From an uncultured bacterium (GTDB lineage Bacteria; Actinomycetota; Coriobacteriia; Coriobacteriales; Coriobacteriaceae), in assembly GCA_958349055.1 (NCBI GenBank), contig CATWBO010000019.1, positions 1-43,576 of the forward strand: a DNA stretch of 43,576 nucleotides, in the 5' to 3' direction. Positions within the stretch are counted from its first letter, which is position 1, and each line of letters opens with the position of its first letter. The translations under genes were made by a program, and so were the position numbers. The notes below the pieces were generated by a model. That model did not search any database, had not been told where the DNA came from, and saw nothing but the letters and a program-made list of their open reading frames with translations. Positions 25,602 to 32,236 of this stretch are shown in pieces.

Positions 25602-26654
25602 ATGAATCCCAGGACTAAATCTCAGGACATTCGCGACTTGAGCCAAAACGATATTCGCGAGCTCGTGACCGAACTTGGCCAGCCCGCCTTCCGCGCGAAG
25701 CAGCTCATCGAATGGGTCTTTGAGAAGAACGTTTGTTCGTTTGACGATATGACCAACCTTCCCAAGGCTTTCCGTGAGCAGCTTAAAGAGGCTTTTGCCT
25801 TTGATACGCCGACTGAACTCACCAAGCAGGTTTCCAAAGATGGCTCGCGCAAGTATCTGCTCGAGTACCACGATGGCATTTCTGTCGAGACTGTCGGCAT
25901 GCCCCGTCGTAACAAGCTTTCCGTCTGCGTTTCCACCCAAGCAGGCTGCGGCATGGGCTGCGCCTTTTGCGCTACCGGTCTCAACGGCCTCAAGCGCTCT
26001 CTGACCGCTCAAGAGATCGTCGACCAGGTGCTTCATGTATCCAACGACTTTGGCGAGCGTGCCACAAGCGTTGTCTTCATGGGCCAGGGCGAGCCGTTTG
26101 CCAACTACGACGAGGTTCTCAAGGCATTGCGTATCCTCAACGACCCCGATGGCATCGGTATCGGCGCTCGTCACCTCACCGTCTCTACCAGCGGCGTTAT
26201 TCCCGGTATTCGCAAATTTGCCGATATCCCCGAGCAGTTCACGCTTGCCGTTTCCCTGCATTCCGCCATCCAGTCGACGCGCAATAAGCTCATGCCCGGT
26301 GTTAAGAAGTACACGCTGCTTCGCCTCCACGAAGCGCTTCAGCTCTACACCGAGAAGACTGGCCGCCGCCCGACCTATGAGTATGCCATGATCGAAGGCG
26401 TCAACGATACGAATCCCGAGATGCAGGCACTCTGCGACTTCTGCGAGGGAACGCTGTGCCACGTTAACCTGATTCAACTTAACGACATCGAGGGCAGCCC
26501 GCTCAAGCCGTCGCCGATTCATAAGGTTGAAGATCTTCAGCGTCGCCTTGAGTCCCGCGGCATTGAGACCACGATTCGTAATTCTCGTGGCAACGACATT
26601 GACGCTGCCTGTGGTCAGCTGAAGCAGCGCTTCAAGGTTCAGAAGAACGCATAG
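25602..26654 (+). CDS. rlmN: 23S rRNA (adenine2503-C2)-methyltransferase / tRNA A37
   Basis: RlmN is a radical-SAM enzyme that methylates C2 of A2503 in 23S rRNA and of A37 in some tRNAs. The 350-residue sequence has the CxxxCxxC cluster motif (C116, C120, C123 in CGMGCAFC), GEPFANYDEV, and the C-terminal RGNDIDAACGQL, whose Cys carries the methyl intermediate. The start has AAAGG upstream. It runs against the fork and is followed by a strong terminator. T-ending codons are commoner here than in flanking genes. Confidence 0.98.
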   Translation: MNPRTKSQDIRDLSQNDIRELVTELGQPAFRAKQLIEWVFEKNVCSFDDMTNLPKAFREQLKEAFAFDTPTELTKQVSKDGSRKYLLEYHDGISVETVGMPRRNKLSVCVSTQAGCGMGCAFCATGLNGLKRSLTAQEIVDQVLHVSNDFGERATSVVFMGQGEPFANYDEVLKALRILNDPDGIGIGARHLTVSTSGVIPGIRKFADIPEQFTLAVSLHSAIQSTRNKLMPGVKKYTLLRLHEALQLYTEKTGRRPTYEYAMIEGVNDTNPEMQALCDFCEGTLCHVNLIQLNDIEGSPLKPSPIHKVEDLQRRLESRGIETTIRNSRGNDIDAACGQLKQRFKVQKNA

Positions 26655-26672
26655 GGGAGCCTCGCCCTATAA

Positions 26673-26688
26673 CGTTTCATGTGAAACA
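26673..26688. promoter_or_regulatory. Degenerate parS-like site downstream of rlmN
   Basis: The 16-mer CGTTTCATGTGAAACA matches the parS consensus TGTTTCACGTGAAACA at 14 of 16 positions and keeps the TTTC/GAAA palindrome. It lies 2.1 kb from the parS cluster. ParB binding is possible but likely weaker. Confidence 0.5.
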
Positions 26689-26692
26689 TAGG

Positions 26693-26733
26693 ACAGCCCC
26701 GGTTGCGATAATGCAACCGGGGCTGTTTCATTT
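26693..26733 (+). terminator. Terminator after rlmN
   Basis: ACAGCCCCGGTTGC pairs with GCAACCGGGGCTGT, a perfect 14-bp stem with a 6-base loop, followed by a T-rich tail. Confidence 0.92.
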
Positions 26734-26783
26734 ATATCCTAAGTTCTTAATTCACTAGTACTATTTGAACATTTTTAGAGCCA

Positions 26784-26826
26784 AAATAAGGGGTCCTTGT
26801 CTCATAAACCAGACAAGGACCCCTTT
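26784..26826 (-). terminator. Terminator of the parAB transcript
   Basis: AAGGGGTCCTTGTCT pairs with AGACAAGGACCCCTT around an 8-base loop. On the minus strand the tail is TTATTTT. It lies 20 bp beyond the stop of the small membrane protein gene after parB. Confidence 0.9.
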
Positions 26827-26844
26827 AGAAAAGGCGGGTAATTG

Positions 26845-26856
26845 TTAGGTACCTAA
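26845..26856. repeat. Palindrome TTAGGTACCTAA, copy 1
   Basis: This perfect 12-bp palindrome overlaps the stop codon of the small membrane protein gene. The 14-mer GTTAGGTACCTAAA recurs at 30347-30360. Confidence 0.75.
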
Positions 26857-27107
26857 AAACCAACATTCTCCCACTGATGATTAACCCAATCTTGGTTAAT
26901 CTTGGGATTCTTAGTTACCTGAGCAGTCCGCATTGCGACATCTTCGGTCATCACATCCATTTTCTTCTTAGATGTGTCAACGATATCCTGAGCTCCGCGA
27001 AGCAGTCGACCTCGTAACTCCTCGTCTGTCGCGATCTTATATCCGGCAAAGGCACCAGCGGCGACAGTAGTTGCCAAAGCAATGGCCGCGAAAAACTTAT
27101 TCTTCAT
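26853..27107 (-). CDS. Small membrane protein coupled to parB
   Basis: This 84-residue product has a hydrophobic N-terminal segment (about 4-22, FFAAIALATTVAAGAFAGY) that could be an anchor or signal, then a charged helical region with KKK. It is YtxH-like in shape, but no family is claimed. The ATG at 27107 has AGGAGG 6 bases upstream and overlaps the parB end by 11 bp, so it is the third gene of the parA-parB operon. A terminator follows. A link to chromosome segregation is inferred from position only. Confidence 0.8.
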   Translation of the reverse strand: MKNKFFAAIALATTVAAGAFAGYKIATDEELRGRLLRGAQDIVDTSKKKMDVMTEDVAMRTAQVTKNPKINQDWVNHQWENVGF

Positions 27108-28002
27108 CTCGATCCTCCTGACCAAATTGAATCATTTCGCCAAGGATACGGGAGAGCTCTTCTTCGTCTTTGAACTCGATTTCAATCTTGTTCTTTCCAC
27201 GCGAGCTTTTCACACGCACATTGGTGTTAAACACCTGGCGAAGCACGCGGGCGGCCTTTTTGAAAGACTGTGGCGTTGCAGGTCTCGGTGTCTTTGGTGT
27301 TTCTCCGGCAGAAAACAATGGAGCAAGATTTTCTGTCGCACGCACCGAAAGACCTTCTGCAACCACTTTCTCAGCAAGCCTGATTCGAGCATCTTCGTAG
27401 GGAACGGCCAGAATCGCCCTTGCATGGCCAGCGGTAAGCTTTCCTTCGAAAATCATCTGCTGAACAACATCAGGAAGATCTAGAAGACGGAGGGAATTAG
27501 TGATCGCTGAGCGCGATTTACTGACAGCCTTAGACAAGGCCTCCTGTGTCATGCCACTTGCATCGATAAGTTGTCGATAGCCCTTTGCCTCTTCGACAGG
27601 GTTCAGATCGGAACGCTGAAGATTCTCGATAAGCGCAAGAGCAAGCATCTCTTCATCATTAACATCTTTAATGATGACGGGCAGTTCTTCAAGACCTGCG
27701 AGTTTCGATGCCTGATAACGGCGTTCACCGGCAATGATCTCATAACCGTTACCATGCTTGCGAACCAAAAGTGGCTGCAGAACACCGTGCTCCTGAATTG
27801 ATTCACTTAACTCACGAAGTTCAGTTTCGTTAAAGTGGATGCGAGGCTGATTTGGGTTTGGAACAATATCTTCAATTGGAAGCTTAGTCTCCGCTGCGGA
27901 ATTTGAAGCAGAGGTTGCAGAACCACCGGTTTCATACTCGGCTTCAGACACAAGTGCGTTGAGTCCACGGCCCAATCCACCACGTTTTTTTACACTAGGC
28001 AC
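27097..28002 (-). CDS. parB: Chromosome-partitioning protein ParB
   Basis: ParB is a CTP-dependent DNA clamp that loads at parS and spreads to organise the origin. The 301-residue sequence has the N-terminal ParA-contact motif (RGGLGRGLNALV, 7-18), the CTP-binding GERRYQA motif, a helix-turn-helix (MTQEALSKAVSKSRSAITNS), and a basic C-terminal dimer region. Its GTG start lies inside the parA end (8-bp overlap, GTGCCTAG), so synthesis is coupled. Three perfect parS sites lie just upstream of parA. Base composition is visibly lower in GC than in genes of the right arm. Confidence 0.98.
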   Translation of the reverse strand: MPSVKKRGGLGRGLNALVSEAEYETGGSATSASNSAAETKLPIEDIVPNPNQPRIHFNETELRELSESIQEHGVLQPLLVRKHGNGYEIIAGERRYQASKLAGLEELPVIIKDVNDEEMLALALIENLQRSDLNPVEEAKGYRQLIDASGMTQEALSKAVSKSRSAITNSLRLLDLPDVVQQMIFEGKLTAGHARAILAVPYEDARIRLAEKVVAEGLSVRATENLAPLFSAGETPKTPRPATPQSFKKAARVLRQVFNTNVRVKSSRGKNKIEIEFKDEEELSRILGEMIQFGQEDRDEE

Positions 28003-28795
28003 GCTTGATCACCTCTTTTGCAAGGTTCATATATGCTTTTGCACCCTTATTTTGAGGTGCATAGGTAATTACGGGCTCACCAAAAGACGGCGCTTCGGAG
28101 ATTTTAACCGTACGCGGAATCAAAGTCTTAAACGCTTTGTCGCCAAAGTACGACTGAACCTCTTCAACTACCTGATTTGAAAGAGAAGTACGCGAGTCGT
28201 ACATCGTCATAAGCACGCCATACGTATCAAGGCCCTTATTCAAGCGCGATTTAACCATTTTCATTGACTCAAGGAGCTTGGTAACACCTTCAAGCGCGTA
28301 ATACTCGCACTGAATTGGAATCAAAACGCTATCTGCAGCCGTCAACGCATTGATAGTTAGAAGTCCAAGCGAAGGCGGACAGTCAATGAAGATAAAGTCA
28401 AACTCATCCTGAATCGGCTCAAGTAGATCCTTTAGACGAGTTTCGCGTGCAATCGCACTCACAAGCTCAATTTCTGCACCTGCAAGCTGAATTGTAGCTG
28501 GAATTACGAATACCTTTTTGCAGTTCGTATCAAGAACGAGCGATTCTGCAGGCACGTCATTCAACAATGCATCGTAAATACAGTGATCAAGATCCTCTTT
28601 TTCGATTCCAAAACCACTGGTGCTGTTACCTTGCGGGTCAAAATCGACAATGAGCGTCTTTCGACCTTGCTCACCAAGTGCTGCGGCAAGATTTACAGCC
28701 GTCGTTGACTTACCAACGCCACCTTTTTGGTTGATGATTGCAATGATACGCGTGTCTTTTGCGCTCTTAGAACGCTTAACGTCGCGAAATCCCAC
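27995..28795 (-). CDS. parA: Chromosome-partitioning ATPase ParA (Soj)
   Basis: This 266-residue Walker-type ATPase binds DNA in its ATP form and is stimulated by ParB, driving origin segregation and often modulating DnaA. It carries the deviant Walker A motif INQKGGVGKSTTAVNLA, the Walker A' LIVDFDPQGNST and Walker B FIFIDCPPSLG. The GTG start has AGGAGG 4 bases before it. The leader from 28796 to 28929 holds the three parS sites, so ParB bound there could also repress the operon. Confidence 0.98.
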   Translation of the reverse strand: MGFRDVKRSKSAKDTRIIAIINQKGGVGKSTTAVNLAAALGEQGRKTLIVDFDPQGNSTSGFGIEKEDLDHCIYDALLNDVPAESLVLDTNCKKVFVIPATIQLAGAEIELVSAIARETRLKDLLEPIQDEFDFIFIDCPPSLGLLTINALTAADSVLIPIQCEYYALEGVTKLLESMKMVKSRLNKGLDTYGVLMTMYDSRTSLSNQVVEEVQSYFGDKAFKTLIPRTVKISEAPSFGEPVITYAPQNKGAKAYMNLAKEVIKRA

Positions 28796-28834
28796 GGTCC
28801 CTCCTGGTGTGTATTAATGCTGTTAAACGGAGGA

Positions 28835-28850
28835 TGTTTCACGTGAAACA
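28835..28850. promoter_or_regulatory. parS site 1
   Basis: TGTTTCACGTGAAACA is a perfect consensus parS palindrome, 40 bp upstream of the parA start. Confidence 0.96.
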
Positions 28851-28873
28851 TTCCGATTCGATATCAACTACGA

Positions 28874-28889
28874 TGTTCCACGTGAAACA
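28874..28889. promoter_or_regulatory. parS site 2
   Basis: TGTTCCACGTGAAACA fits the consensus TGTTNCACGTGAAACA, exactly 39 bp from site 1 and 39 bp from site 3. Confidence 0.95.
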
Positions 28890-28912
28890 TTTCAAGTCGA
28901 TACTAACCATTA

Positions 28913-28928
28913 TGTTTCACGTGAAACA
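28913..28928. promoter_or_regulatory. parS site 3
   Basis: TGTTTCACGTGAAACA is a perfect match that ends one base before the rsmG stop codon. The 23-bp spacers between the three sites also resemble each other (shared TCGATA), so the array looks like a 39-bp tandem repeat. Confidence 0.96.
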
Positions 28929-28929
28929 T

Positions 28930-29667
28930 CTAGGCAAGCGGATTCTTCTTAGCCATGCCATTTGCACGAGGCAATGAAATCGATGCAAGATGACTCTTTT
29001 TGAGCACAATAAACTCTCTATGACCTAAACCCTCAGGCAAATCAATTGAATCAGTCAGCAACTGGGTAAACCCACAGATTTTTGCTGCAGACATTCCTGA
29101 AGCAAGCTCTTCATCAGAGGGATTACCTTTAGTGATAACAAAGAGTCCTCCATCCTTGAGATATGGGGCCGCATACTCAACAAGAACCGGTAGAGGAGCC
29201 AATGCACGGGCGGTCACTACAGAGAACTGTTTCTTATGGGATCGAGCATACTCTTCAAGGCGATCGTGAACTCCGCGAGCATTCTTCAATCCAAGAGCAC
29301 GAACAAATGAATTGACCGCATCGACCTTCTTACCAACTGAATCGATATAGGTTGCCTTACGACCACTGGCAATAGTCAGAGGAATGCCAGGGAAACCAGC
29401 ACCCGTACCCATATCAAGCAGCGCACCCTCAGGGGCCTTATTGATATAAGGAAGTAATACCAATGAGTCCAGAATGTGAAGGACGGCAGCGTCTTCAATA
29501 TTTAGGATACGTGTGAGATTGGTAGTCTTATTGGTCTTCAGAACAAGATCCAGATGCTGAATACAAGTTCGAAGGTCATTCTCAGAAACCTTCAAAGAAT
29601 AGTCTTTGCAATACGAAGTAAGACGGCTAAGCATCTGGTTTGCCTGCTCATCTGTCAATACAAACAA
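28930..29667 (-). CDS. rsmG: 16S rRNA (guanine527-N7)-methyltransferase
   Basis: RsmG (GidB) methylates G527 in the 530 loop of 16S rRNA using SAM. The 245-residue sequence has the SAM-binding LLDMGTGAGFPGIPL, a Rossmann-fold layout, and TARALAPLPVL typical of the family. The start is TTG at 29667 with AAGGAG 5 bases before it. A strong terminator separates it from jag upstream, so it and probably the par genes start a new transcript here. Its stop abuts parS site 3. Composition is lower in GC than flanking blocks. Confidence 0.96.
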   Translation of the reverse strand: MFVLTDEQANQMLSRLTSYCKDYSLKVSENDLRTCIQHLDLVLKTNKTTNLTRILNIEDAAVLHILDSLVLLPYINKAPEGALLDMGTGAGFPGIPLTIASGRKATYIDSVGKKVDAVNSFVRALGLKNARGVHDRLEEYARSHKKQFSVVTARALAPLPVLVEYAAPYLKDGGLFVITKGNPSDEELASGMSAAKICGFTQLLTDSIDLPEGLGHREFIVLKKSHLASISLPRANGMAKKNPLA

Positions 29668-29710
29668 GATGACTCCTTTCTGACAAAAATCAGTGTATCA
29701 AGAACTTTTG

Positions 29711-29745
29711 ACAAAAAAAGGGGACGTGGAAACCACGTCCCCTTA
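29711..29745 (-). terminator. Terminator of the rpmH-yidC-jag transcript
   Basis: AAGGGGACGTGG pairs with CCACGTCCCCTT around AAA; on the minus strand it ends in seven T. It lies directly after the jag stop. Confidence 0.94.
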
Positions 29746-29762
29746 GCATAAGCTCGAGTAGA

Positions 29763-30332
29763 TTATCGAGCAACAATCACTACGTGACGATCGGGGTCAG
29801 ATCCCTCGGAATGAGTATCGACCGCATCGTTGCCACGAAGTGCAATATGAACCAGTCGGCGCTCATAGGCGTTCATGGGCGGTAGCGAAACACTCTTGTG
29901 AGTGCGAATAGCACGCTCGGCAGCAGACTGAGCCATAGAGGCAACCTTGTCCTGACGACGACTCTTGTATCCCTCAACGTCCACCACAACCGGATACCTA
30001 AAGCCAAGCTTACGGCTTACCAGAAGCGAGAACATAACCTGAAGGGCATCAAGCGTACGACCGTGACGGCCGATGAGAACAGCAAGGTCAGGAGCCGTTA
30101 CATCCAGAATCAGCTCGCCCTCATCGCCCTCATACTCATCGATAGGAGAGTTGGCAGCATCGAAGTGCGAAAGGATGGAGCGCAGAATAGAAATCGCAAT
30201 ATCGGCAATGGTGTCGAGCTCCTCATCGGTCAGCTCTTCACCAGCCTTGTAGCGCTGTGCAATCTCGGGATAATCGCCCGCAACCTGCGGGGCAACCTCC
30301 TCAAGCATATCCTCGATGATCTCTTCAGACAT
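29763..30332 (-). CDS. jag: RNA-binding KH-R3H protein Jag (KhpB/EloR type)
   Basis: Jag proteins bind RNA and, with KhpA, affect cell elongation and division in Gram-positive bacteria. The 189-residue sequence has a KH domain (DLAVLIGRHGRTLDALQ) followed by an R3H domain (NAYERRLVHIAL). The usual Jag_N domain is not evident; residues 1-60 are an acidic helical region. The ATG at 30332 has GGAG 6 bases upstream. The order yidC-jag is conserved in many Gram-positives. Confidence 0.95.
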   Translation of the reverse strand: MSEEIIEDMLEEVAPQVAGDYPEIAQRYKAGEELTDEELDTIADIAISILRSILSHFDAANSPIDEYEGDEGELILDVTAPDLAVLIGRHGRTLDALQVMFSLLVSRKLGFRYPVVVDVEGYKSRRQDKVASMAQSAAERAIRTHKSVSLPPMNAYERRLVHIALRGNDAVDTHSEGSDPDRHVVIVAR

Positions 30333-30347
30333 AACGTACTCCAAAAG

Positions 30348-30359
30348 TTAGGTACCTAA
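30348..30359. repeat. Palindrome TTAGGTACCTAA, copy 2
   Basis: It lies in the 44-bp gap between yidC and jag. It is identical to the palindrome at 26845-26856 and shares one extra base on each side. Its role is unknown. Confidence 0.75.
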
Positions 30360-30376
30360 ATAAGATTGATATCCCG

Positions 30377-31147
30377 CTACTTCTTCTTGTGCGGGCGCGG
30401 CTTCTTCTCGCGACGGGTAACCTCGACCTGCAGCGGTGCATTCTTGAGGCGCTCCTCCTCATCGGCCTTAGCCTTGTCGATAACCTTCTGCGTCACGAAG
30501 ATCTGCTGGATAACCTGCCAGGCAGAAGACACGTCGTAGTACAGCAGAACGCCGACGGGCAGGCTCCAGCCCATCCAAAGCATCATGACGGTCATGACGA
30601 CGGCCATCATGCGCATGCTCTGGGCCTGCTGACCGGTCTGATTACGCGACATATAGAGCTGCGGAATCAGGGTCAAGACAGCGAACAGGATCAGGCAAAC
30701 CAGCGCAGGCAGTGCGACCATAAAGCCATCGGCAAAGGAAGCGCTCGGCGTGGTGGTCAGGTCGGGCAGGATGTTGAAGAACGAGAACGTGCCGTCGCTA
30801 AAGTAGTCCGGCAGGTTGCGCAGCAACGTAAATAGGGCGAACAGGACAGGCATCTGGATCAACAGCGGCAGACAACCAGCCAAGGGGTTGAACTTGTTCT
30901 CGCTGTAGAACTTCTGCATCTCCTCGGCCTGGCGCTGGGGATCGTCGGCATAGCGCTCTTGGATCTCGAGCATCTTGGGCTGCAGCACCTGCATGCGAGC
31001 CGTCGACTTGGTCGACTTGAGCATAAGCGGCGTCAGCAGCAGACGGATGATGACCACCAGGATGATGATGGACAGGCCCCAGTCGACCGCAAAGGTCTGG
31101 ATGAGCTTGAGCAGCTCAAAAAGGATGTTAACGATCCAATCCCACAT
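30377..31147 (-). CDS. yidC: Membrane protein insertase YidC/Oxa1
   Basis: YidC inserts proteins into the cytoplasmic membrane alone or with SecYEG. The 256-residue protein is the short Gram-positive type with five hydrophobic segments (about 17-40, 92-112, 140-166, 178-196, 197-215), the conserved Arg of the hydrophilic groove in VVIIRLLLTPL, and a highly basic C-terminal tail (KKPRPHKKK) for ribosome contact. No lipobox is present at the N-terminus, unlike many Gram-positive YidC proteins. GGAGG lies 9 bases before the ATG. Confidence 0.97.
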   Translation of the reverse strand: MWDWIVNILFELLKLIQTFAVDWGLSIIILVVIIRLLLTPLMLKSTKSTARMQVLQPKMLEIQERYADDPQRQAEEMQKFYSENKFNPLAGCLPLLIQMPVLFALFTLLRNLPDYFSDGTFSFFNILPDLTTTPSASFADGFMVALPALVCLILFAVLTLIPQLYMSRNQTGQQAQSMRMMAVVMTVMMLWMGWSLPVGVLLYYDVSSAWQVIQQIFVTQKVIDKAKADEEERLKNAPLQVEVTRREKKPRPHKKK

Positions 31148-31176
31148 GTAAGTTTTCCTCCGATAGCGAGTGCCCG

Positions 31177-31401
31177 CTAAGGCACAGGGTCATAACCGCC
31201 GACGTGCAGGGGATTGCAGCGAGCGATGCGCCTCACGGCAAGCCAGCAGCCTCTCAAAACACCGTACTTCTCAATCGCCTGTATGGCGTATTGCGAGCAC
31301 GTTGGGTAATAAATGCAGGCGTCAGGCAATAAGGGCGAAATAACCTGTTGATATATGCGAATAGGAGCGATGGCAACACGTCGCAAAACGTGGTTGCTCA
31401 T
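31177..31401 (-). CDS. yidD: Membrane protein insertion efficiency factor YidD
   Basis: This 74-residue protein of the YidD family (DUF37) has the signature CIYYPTCSQYAIQAI and a C-terminal HVGGYDPVP. It is a small membrane-peripheral helper of YidC-dependent insertion. Its start overlaps the rnpA stop by 4 bp, and yidC follows 29 bp downstream, the standard order. Confidence 0.97.
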   Translation of the reverse strand: MSNHVLRRVAIAPIRIYQQVISPLLPDACIYYPTCSQYAIQAIEKYGVLRGCWLAVRRIARCNPLHVGGYDPVP

Positions 31402-31736
31402 CGCTCCTCCCAGGCAACGCCGGCGCGTTTCATAAGCGAACGCAATGCCTTGTCCATCTCCTGCGGCGAGGAAACCCTCGTCTTGGGAGTCGCGAACAAG
31501 ATGATGTCATAACCCGCAACGGGAAATCCACAGCTGCGGGCGGCCTCGCGCATCACACGCTTAGATCGGTTGCGCACGACAGCACAACCGAGTCGTTTAG
31601 CACCAACGAAGGCGACCCTTCCGGAGTCGCCTTCGCCAACCGATTCACATATGGTCATTCGAATCAGAGGGTGATTGAAACGACGCCCCTGACTGAACAC
31701 ATGCTCGAAATCTTGCCGAGACTTAATAGTCTTCAT
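31398..31736 (-). CDS. rnpA: Ribonuclease P protein component
   Basis: RnpA supports the catalytic RNA of RNase P in tRNA 5' maturation. The 112-residue sequence has the FxxVF-type N-terminal helix (FEHVFSQGRRFNHP) and the RNR motif (VRNRSKRVMREAAR). The ATG at 31736 lies 20 bp after rpmH, but no clear ribosome site precedes it, so its translation may depend on rpmH. Confidence 0.97.
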   Translation of the reverse strand: MKTIKSRQDFEHVFSQGRRFNHPLIRMTICESVGEGDSGRVAFVGAKRLGCAVVRNRSKRVMREAARSCGFPVAGYDIILFATPKTRVSSPQEMDKALRSLMKRAGVAWEER

Positions 31737-31756
31737 GCGAGATGTGTGTATCGCTG

Positions 31757-31891
31757 CTAGACAGTGAGACGCTTGCGGCCCTTGGCGCGACGACGGGCGA
31801 GCACGGCACGACCACCCTTGGTGGCCATACGGGCACGGAAGCCATGGGTCTTGGCACGCTTACGCTTATTAGGCTGATACGTACGCTTCAT
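31757..31891 (-). CDS. rpmH: 50S ribosomal protein L34
   Basis: This 44-residue, very basic protein has the L34 signature KRTYQPNKRKRAKTHGFRAR. The ATG at 31891 has AGGAGG 8 bases upstream; a longer in-frame opening does not encode L34-like sequence. It is the first gene of the rpmH-rnpA-yidD-yidC-jag transcript driven by the promoter at 31964-31993. Confidence 0.98.
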   Translation of the reverse strand: MKRTYQPNKRKRAKTHGFRARMATKGGRAVLARRRAKGRKRLTV

Positions 31892-31963
31892 CTTAAGTTC
31901 CTCCTGCTGCATTTCGAGTGTCCGCGGGGGCGCGGACGCAGATATAGACACGTGAGCTTGAAG

Positions 31964-31993
31964 ATTGTAGGGAAATCAATGTTCAAATGTCAA
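31964..31993 (-). promoter_or_regulatory. Promoter of rpmH operon
   Basis: On the minus strand TTGACA (31993-31988) and TACAAT (31969-31964) are 18 bp apart. The ~65-nt leader contains a hairpin GTCCGCG/CGCGGAC (31920-31937) between the promoter and the ribosome site. Confidence 0.85.
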
Positions 31994-32090
31994 GAAATCA
32001 AAGGTAAAAGGTTGCGCAGTTCACACGGTTCCCCCATAAGCCGAGCTCGATTTAGCGGTACATGGCAACTTTTCACGATATTTCATCGAG

Positions 32091-32152
32091 TTTTCAACAG
32101 GTCATGTTGGCAATGTTGAGAACTTTTCGTCCGTTTTCCAAAGTTTTCAACA
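32091..32152. promoter_or_regulatory. Upstream DnaA-box cluster (oriC part 1)
   Basis: TTTTCAACA occurs at 32091-32099 and 32144-32152 on the plus strand, TTCTCAACA on the minus strand at 32122-32114, and a weaker TTTTCCAAA at 32134-32142. These resemble DnaA boxes (TTWTNCACA) with A instead of C at position 6. The rest of the 345-bp gap (31892-32236) holds the rpmH promoter and AT-rich sequence; I see no gene there. Confidence 0.7.
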
Positions 32153-32236
32153 GGTTTTGAAAAGTTGTCAAAAGATGAGAAACATTGCACGGTGAGCTAC
32201 TATTTGTTCGAAACCTTTTGAAAGATTGCGAGCGGC

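Noticed and set aside
26845..26856. TTAGGTACCTAA as an iron-regulator (DtxR/IdeR) box
   Set aside because: It is shorter than the known box and the nearby genes have no iron function.
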